64,000 nucleotides of DNA from the NCBI RefSeq assembly GCF_020966755.1, contig NZ_JAJKFT010000004.1, positions 1,488,001 through 1,552,000 of the forward strand, read 5' to 3'. Below the pieces are notes generated by a model. That model made no database searches. It worked only from the letters and a program-made list of their open reading frames with translations, and was not told where the DNA came from. The stretch comes from Blastopirellula sediminis (GTDB lineage Bacteria > Planctomycetota > Planctomycetia > Pirellulales > Pirellulaceae). Positions 59,901 to 64,000 of the stretch are shown one piece after another (the stretch's first letter is position 1; each line of letters begins with the position of its first letter). The position numbers and the translations under genes were made by a program.

Positions 59901-61567
59901 ACCGGCGCCGCCGGAGCGAGCGAAAAGATCGGCGGCAGTTCTCCAATCGCGGCGAGCAGAATCGCGCCGTCCTGATCTGGATTCGGGGAGAGGACGAACG
60001 GCTCTTTGGCGCGCCGAATCGCATGGCTGCTTACCAGGCAACTGTTGGTGGGATCGCCGACGGCGGTCGCACGCAGTTTCAACACTTCCAATTGATCGAC
60101 GCGCCACGTATCGTCGACTCCGACATGAACGCGAAAGGAGTTGGCGCCGGCCGGAATGCGGGCATTGAGGATCCGAAAGCCGCGGTCGCTTTGCGGCAGC
60201 GACAGATCGATATCGCCATCGTAACCAAAGCGAGCGACGCTCAGATCAAACGCACACGCTCCCTTCTTAATCGCAACTGGAAATTGCTCGCGGGTCTTGG
60301 CGTCGCCGGCCAGCGCTACAGAAAACGTGCCGGCCGGAACGATCTCAACATGGTAAGCGAATTCGGCGCCTCCGCGCTTCAGTAGATCGGAGACCTCCAG
60401 GCGATAGTCGCCATCTTCCGTAAATGCGACGACCATGCTCCACTCATCCGCTCCGGTCACCTTCGTCTCGGCGATCACGTTGCCATCGGCTGCGCGCAGC
60501 TGCATCTGCAGCACGGTCGGGCTGTTCAGGCTGCGGGTCTTTGCGGCAATGCGAACGGTTTGGCCCTTGGTTCCTTTGACGACGTAGCTGTCAACTTCAT
60601 CGCCGTTTTCCAAGCGACCCGTGATGCCGATCGGCGCCGCGAGGGGAGCCATTTCGGAAGACTCCATCACCTGCGGATAGCGACTCGTCAGCAGCGGAAC
60701 CCAGGTGGAGGATTGCCCGTCGGCGGTTTTGGCTCGCACGTTGATCTTTTCGGCCGAAGAGGGCGCGGCTTTCACCTCTTGCGGCGCGACTAGCTGGGCG
60801 TCTTGTCCGAGGAAGGCGACGCTCGTCGGCTGATCGTGCTGAGCGGCCAGCGGCATTGCTTGGCTGACGATTGGGAAGTCGCCGATTCGGAGTTGATAGG
60901 GAGCGCCAGCGGCGGCGTTGCGGTTGTCGTGGATTTCAATCCAGTAGTCTCCCTCGACCGGAAACTCAAAGCTGAACCGCGTGTCGGGGCCGACCTGCGT
61001 GTCGTCGGCTTGAAGGAGCGTTTTGCCGGCGGCGTCGAAGATGCGGCAAACGGGATCCATCGCCGAATGGAGCGCTTGCGTGTGGACTTCAAAGGCCACT
61101 CGCTGGGACGCGGTCGCATGGAAGCGATAGTAATCGCTGACTGACGCGTCGCAGATTCCTTCGATCGACGCCAACGTGGATACGGCCTGAGCGGTCTCTG
61201 GCGAATGATTGGCGCCGATGTCGGCGACCGCTTCCAAGTCGTCAATCAAGATCGTGCGCGTCTGCACGGCGCCATCTTGAGCGGCAAGCCAAAGGGGAAG
61301 CGGCCCGAGCGGGTGATCGGCCGGAATGGTCAGGGAGACGACGGCTGCGGTCGGTTCCACTTTCTCCAGCTTCCACGCGACGTCGTGATGGGGAAGGGCG
61401 AGATGTAGGGGCGCCTGAAGGTCTTTGCCGTGGATCGTGATCTGCGTCGTCTGACCCGGTTTGCATGTTCGCGGCTGGATCGAGTCGAAGGTCTCTCCCC
61501 TTACGTACGCCGGCCAGGCGGCAAGCAGCATGCCGACAAGGCAGATCGAAATCGATTGGATGCGCAT
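56960..61567 (-). CDS. PSCyt2/PSD1-type (DUF1549/DUF1553) giant exported protein
   Basis: 1535 residues. Signal peptide about 1-24. An IPT/TIG-like start (TCKPGQTTQITIHGKDLQAP); PPC-type domain (YRFHATASQRVAFEVH, about 140-230); several Ig-like stretches; a Big_2 domain (TSSRPEVAEVRNGVVYPLAD, about 790-865). Then a PSCyt-type haem motif ALSKQGCNQGACHGSPSGKG (CX4CH, about 856), DUF1549 (about 1047-1230, with CAKCHNHPFE) and DUF1553 (about 1280-1535, FAEWLVNPENPYFARIEANR). The order is typical and complete. It lies between DUF1501 and WD40 genes on the same strand with gaps of 44-70 nt. Probably envelope redox/polymer-processing machinery. Confidence 0.94.
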   Translation of the reverse strand: MRIQSISICLVGMLLAAWPAYVRGETFDSIQPRTCKPGQTTQITIHGKDLQAPLHLALPHHDVAWKLEKVEPTAAVVSLTIPADHPLGPLPLWLAAQDGAVQTRTILIDDLEAVADIGANHSPETAQAVSTLASIEGICDASVSDYYRFHATASQRVAFEVHTQALHSAMDPVCRIFDAAGKTLLQADDTQVGPDTRFSFEFPVEGDYWIEIHDNRNAAAGAPYQLRIGDFPIVSQAMPLAAQHDQPTSVAFLGQDAQLVAPQEVKAAPSSAEKINVRAKTADGQSSTWVPLLTSRYPQVMESSEMAPLAAPIGITGRLENGDEVDSYVVKGTKGQTVRIAAKTRSLNSPTVLQMQLRAADGNVIAETKVTGADEWSMVVAFTEDGDYRLEVSDLLKRGGAEFAYHVEIVPAGTFSVALAGDAKTREQFPVAIKKGACAFDLSVARFGYDGDIDLSLPQSDRGFRILNARIPAGANSFRVHVGVDDTWRVDQLEVLKLRATAVGDPTNSCLVSSHAIRRAKEPFVLSPNPDQDGAILLAAIGELPPIFSLAPAAPVEFARPVASHSATLPLKRIHPEFKSGVEVLTGTISNGWTGQVTAEKDNYTITLTRGATPEPDQLTVTVFGEIHGKGSLENVAIPIKWFDPVQVALTFPETIVRGGPARVVATVTRAGGDPQPVTLRLTDLPAGITAPETITVDADQTTAEFDVQLPGDVPLDSPLALTWKAASKYRGQDFEVSSSHPLPNRIDSPQQLALYPTSIQLNDPLGRQRIVATGSDQAGAARDWTQQARITSSRPEVAEVRNGVVYPLADGDAEITVQIGGAKQTIPVQVSNRATTRPLEFESEVLVALSKQGCNQGACHGSPSGKGGFRLSLRAFDMQLDELTLIREESGRRINTIEPEKSLLLLKPLMSVAHGGGKQINKQDEAYAILRDWIGAGAAADPPNMPRIKTLEVYPAEKQVRLLADGPQQLAATAHFTDGHSRDVTHLVAYESSNKSVATVDANGLVTPHERGEVVVLVRFLEHIEPVSLMFVENQPGYQWASAPPNNYVDELVNAKLQQLQYLPAETCSDSEFVRRIHLDLLGVLPTVAETNAFLSDTSPNKRAALIDALLERDEYAKFWALKWGDLLKMTSKEVGDEGVFKYHRWVESSLKNNMPYDEFARKLITGSGSTLANPPANFYRTSADLNQCVETISQVFLGARLQCAKCHNHPFERWTQDNYYGLGAFFNRVEHRKTERPGEMFIYTSYAGEVTQPRTGKVMTPWLPQVGSIERQPDVDQRVAFAEWLVNPENPYFARIEANRIWSQLFARGIVEPIDDFRDSNPPANGPLLDALAKEFVDSGYDRKQLLRTILSSRTYQASYKTNDMNRDETIYFSHQLPRMLSAEQLLDAINRTLSLHQNFGSLPPGTLATQLPAPDLAKNEFLKAFGQPERSTVCACERSDDTNLGMAIELFNGPLVQAKLKDGNNRFRKGLAEGKSVQQVVEELYLAAVCRSPSELELKTALEHCSKNPDPAIGLEDVCWALFNTEEFLFQH

Positions 61568-61635
61568 AGTACGTAATTGGGCAGGAGGGAAAGGCTGGAG
61601 ACTCGGCGAACAAGCGGGCGGAAAAATCCGCGAGC

Positions 61636-63054
61636 TTATCCAATCAGCAGTTCTTGCAGCACGCGGCCCGAGGTAACGTGGTGCGGACGGTTTTCGCGGT
61701 CGAGCAACGTGGCCGAAGTATCGACGCCCATCGCGTGCAGGATGGTCGTAGCGAAGTCTTGCGGGGTGACCGGATCGGAAACAGGGTAAGCGGCATGCTT
61801 GTCGCTTTCGCCGTAGACTGCGCCTCCCTGAATGCCGCCGCCGGCGAGCAAACCGCTATAGCAGAAGGGCCAATGCTCGCGGCCGGCGTTCGCTTTGTTG
61901 ATCTGCGGCTTGCGACCGAACTCGCCGACCCATGCGACGATCGTTTCGTCCAACATGCCCCGTTCTTCCAGGTCTTGCAGCAGCGCAGCCAAGGCCATAT
62001 CGGACGGCGGGATCAGGTCGTTCTTCATCCGATTGAAGTTGTCGCCGTGCGTGTCCCAGAAGTTCTTGCCGTCGTTGTGCCAATTGACCGAAACGAGCGG
62101 GACCCCATGTTCGACCAGGCGGCGCGCCATCAGCACGCTCTGCCCATGAATGTTGCGACCATAACGCTCGCGGGTCGCGTCCGACTCTTGCGTCAAATCG
62201 AACGCACTACGAACCTTCGCGGAGCCGACCATCTCGATCGCCCGCGTTTGATGATTGTTGAACGCAGCGCCGGCGAGCGACTTGTGCAGCTCGGCCCGCT
62301 GAGCGTCGAGCGTCTTCAGCAGCGCGACGCGCGACTCCAGACGGTCGAGTCCCATGTCGGCTGGAAGGCCAAGCCCCTGCGGTCGCCATTTGGGATCGTT
62401 CAAGTCGCCGGTAAGCAGCATGCCGTCGTACGCGGGACCGAGCCAACCGCCGTGTTGACCAGGAGCTTCGCCGCCGGGCGCCGCCGGATGCAGCGCTTTC
62501 CAAGGCATCGCGACAAACGATGGAAGCCCAGCGTCGCCGGGGCGAAACTTCGAGATCAGCGAACCAAGATGGGGCGAGTCTTTCGAGCTCGGCGGATCGG
62601 CGTCGCTTTTGACGACCGGCGCTAGTTGTCCGGTCAACGTGGCGTGGCCGCTGGAAAGGTGGGCTGGATCGTTGTGCGTGAGTGAGCGGATGATCGCCAG
62701 CTTGTCGGTCCACTGGGCGACGCGGCTAAAGTGTTCGCAGATTTGCGTACCTGGCACTTTGGTGGCGATCGGCTTGAAATCGCCGCGCACTTCCTCCGGA
62801 GCGTCGGGCTTCAAGTCGAACGTTTCGAGCTGACTCGGCCCGCCCCACATGAAGAGAAAGATGCAGGCCTTCGCCTTCCGGCCGTTGCGCCCTGGTTGCA
62901 GCATTTCGGAGGCGGCAAGTTGCTGCTGAAAACTGCCGAGCCCAAGGCCTAGCGCGCTGAGTGCGCCGACCTGAAGCATCTGTCGCCGGCTGACGCTGGT
63001 TGCGCGACGGAAGTCTTGGCAGCCGCGAAGTGGATTGCTGGGGGAAGTCGACAT
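61636..63054 (-). CDS. DUF1501 Tat-exported sulfatase-like protein
   Basis: 472 residues from the ATG at 63054; the frame continues upstream 86 codons but is not coding-like. Tat-like signal (TSVSRRQMLQVGALSALGLG). DUF1501 blocks: KACIFLFMWGGPSQLETFDL, PGTQICEHFSRVAQWTDKLA, IIRSLTHNDPAHLSSGHATL, ERGMLDETIVAWVGEFGRKP, GREHWPFCYSGLLAGGGIQG and SDKHAAYPVSDPVTPQDFAT. Part of the alkaline-phosphatase/sulfatase superfamily; works together with PSD1 proteins, whose gene follows 68 nt on. Confidence 0.94.
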   Translation of the reverse strand: MSTSPSNPLRGCQDFRRATSVSRRQMLQVGALSALGLGLGSFQQQLAASEMLQPGRNGRKAKACIFLFMWGGPSQLETFDLKPDAPEEVRGDFKPIATKVPGTQICEHFSRVAQWTDKLAIIRSLTHNDPAHLSSGHATLTGQLAPVVKSDADPPSSKDSPHLGSLISKFRPGDAGLPSFVAMPWKALHPAAPGGEAPGQHGGWLGPAYDGMLLTGDLNDPKWRPQGLGLPADMGLDRLESRVALLKTLDAQRAELHKSLAGAAFNNHQTRAIEMVGSAKVRSAFDLTQESDATRERYGRNIHGQSVLMARRLVEHGVPLVSVNWHNDGKNFWDTHGDNFNRMKNDLIPPSDMALAALLQDLEERGMLDETIVAWVGEFGRKPQINKANAGREHWPFCYSGLLAGGGIQGGAVYGESDKHAAYPVSDPVTPQDFATTILHAMGVDTSATLLDRENRPHHVTSGRVLQELLIG

Positions 63055-63506
63055 GGTTTTGTTGGCTGCTGGAGGGATCGGAAGGAAGGCGCCGCGTGCC
63101 GCAGCAGGTCTTCCGGGAAGGTGTGGCTCCCAAGGACGGAGCCGTAACGCAGCGGAATCAGGCGAGGGAGGTAGCAGTCTTGGGGAGGCAGGTTGGATCG
63201 ATATATCAGTATCGAGAATCACCCAAACTATTGCAACACAAAGTTGTTGCTGAGCCTTGGTTGAATTCGTTCCCCTCTCGCTCAAATCGTGCAGTCGTGG
63301 CAACAGATTCATTGGCGCTGATGCTCAAAAACCAAGCGAGCGCAGCCTGTTTAAGTCGCTGGATCGCAAAGATCGACAGGGAGATTGAGAATTACGCCGC
63401 TGTTGCTCGGAGAGAACGTCTGCCTAAATCGCCCGACCTCATTAGTTTCCGACGAAAGGCTGGTAGTAGAATTGGCAGACTTTTTGTCGCCTATGCCGGT
63501 GGGAGC
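63055..63506. other. Intergenic region upstream of the DUF1501 operon
   Basis: About 450 nt. The minus strand should carry the promoter of the DUF1501-PSD1-WD40 operon and the end region of the regulator to the right. I see no clear -12/-24 (sigma-54) or -35/-10 element and no strong hairpin. Confidence 0.5.
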
Positions 63507-64000
63507 TTAGTGGAGCCCGTAGCGACTCATCTTGTAATGCAGCGTACGGAGACTGATATCGAGCGCCTTTGCCGTTTTTTCGCGATGAAATTCGCATTGG
63601 GAAAGTGCGGCTTGGATCGCTTGTTTTTCGGCCGCTTCGGCCGTCTCGGCCAACGGAACGATTCTGGCGGCGCCAAAGGGGATTGTCGACTGCAGTTCGC
63701 TCGGCAGCATCTGGGAAGTGATGACGTCGGCTTGCTCGGTAACGACCAGACGTTCAATCAGGTTGCGCAATTGGCGGACGTTCCCGGGCCAGTGCGCCGA
63801 AACGAGTTTCTGCATCGCATCGTCCGCAAAGGCCTTCAGCGGCCGTCGATGGTGCTGACAGAAGTGATTCAGGAAGTGTTCGACCAGCAGCGGAATGTCT
63901 TCGCGGCGCTGCCGGAGCGAAGGAACTTCGATCGGAACGATGTTCAGTCGATAGTAAAGATCTTCGCGGAACCGTCCCTCTTCGACCAGTTTCAGGATGT
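63507..64000 (-). CDS. Sigma-54-dependent transcriptional regulator, C-terminal part (partial)
   Basis: The frame enters from the right edge. Visible are the end of the AAA+ domain (EEGRFREDLYYRLNIVPIEV, PSLRQRREDIPLLVEHFL, then HWPGNVRQLRNLIERLVVTE) and a Fis-type HTH at the C-terminus (AAEKQAIQAALSQCEFHREK, TAKALDISLRTLHYKMSRYG). These are hallmark blocks of NtrC-family activators, which remodel sigma-54 holoenzyme using ATP. The N-terminal sensory domain lies outside the window, so its signal is unknown. Confidence 0.93.
   Translation of the reverse strand, partial: ILKLVEEGRFREDLYYRLNIVPIEVPSLRQRREDIPLLVEHFLNHFCQHHRRPLKAFADDAMQKLVSAHWPGNVRQLRNLIERLVVTEQADVITSQMLPSELQSTIPFGAARIVPLAETAEAAEKQAIQAALSQCEFHREKTAKALDISLRTLHYKMSRYGLH

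Noticed and set aside
63055-63312. 86-codon N-terminal extension of the DUF1501 protein
   Set aside because: The extension is low in similarity to any signal and the Tat signal with a good ATG begins at 63054.

Overview
The window looks like a chromosomal segment of a planctomycete, probably Pirellulales (Blastopirellula/Bremerella/Rhodopirellula type). This rests on gene content: DUF1559 prepilin-like protein with an H-X9-DG motif, DUF1501, DUF1549/DUF1553 (PSCyt2/PSD1), DUF1587/1592/1588/1585 and DUF1552 proteins, WD40-cytochrome fusions, and a toroid protein with a proline-rich tail. No database search was possible, so the species is not assigned.

Layout. (1) 1-2.5 kb is the end of an integrated element: a DUF1580-like fragment, two unknown genes and a tyrosine integrase that abuts the 3' end of an initiator tRNA (2642-2715). 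The rest of that element lies left of the window. (2) 2.7-16 kb is ordinary chromosome: toroid protein, zinc-ribbon/TM protein with three related helical segments, Na+/solute symporter, rdgB, a U32 protein, a lipoprotein plus DUF1559 pair, a frameshifted CxxCH gene and a VTT-domain membrane protein. (3) 16.0-16.7 kb holds a REP-associated tyrosine transposase (RAYT) flanked by its palindromes. (4) 17.2-42.3 kb is a co-oriented, tailed-phage-like structural cluster: an ABC-ATPase/GNAT fusion, an RNA polymerase alpha-CTD-like protein, small membrane proteins, a papain-fold peptidase, a thioredoxin-like protein, terminase, portal, protease/scaffold, decoration and major capsid proteins, connectors, tail tube, tail chaperones joined by a well-phased -1 slippery site, a very short candidate tape measure, and distal tail/fibre proteins. 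It has no integrase, transposase, replication or lysogeny genes of its own, and nearly every gap carries host-type REP-like repeats. It reads like a domesticated prophage or gene-transfer-agent-like particle. (5) 42.5-49.9 kb is a run of small or secreted planctomycete proteins (SnoaL-like, TPR, DUF1080-like, GDSL). (6) 50.2-63.1 kb carries two different PSCyt-type gene sets plus a HEPN-like/CBS protein. (7) The window ends inside a sigma-54-dependent regulator.

How parts work together. A divergent control region at 16982-17219, with palindromic boxes inside a candidate sigma-70 promoter, could drive the phage-like cluster. Head genes (23.8-32.2 kb) and tail genes (32.3-42.3 kb) follow canonical tailed-phage order with many ATGA stop-start overlaps. 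The repeats fall into at least five palindromic families; the commonest forms composite units of about 130 bp whose arms vary together.
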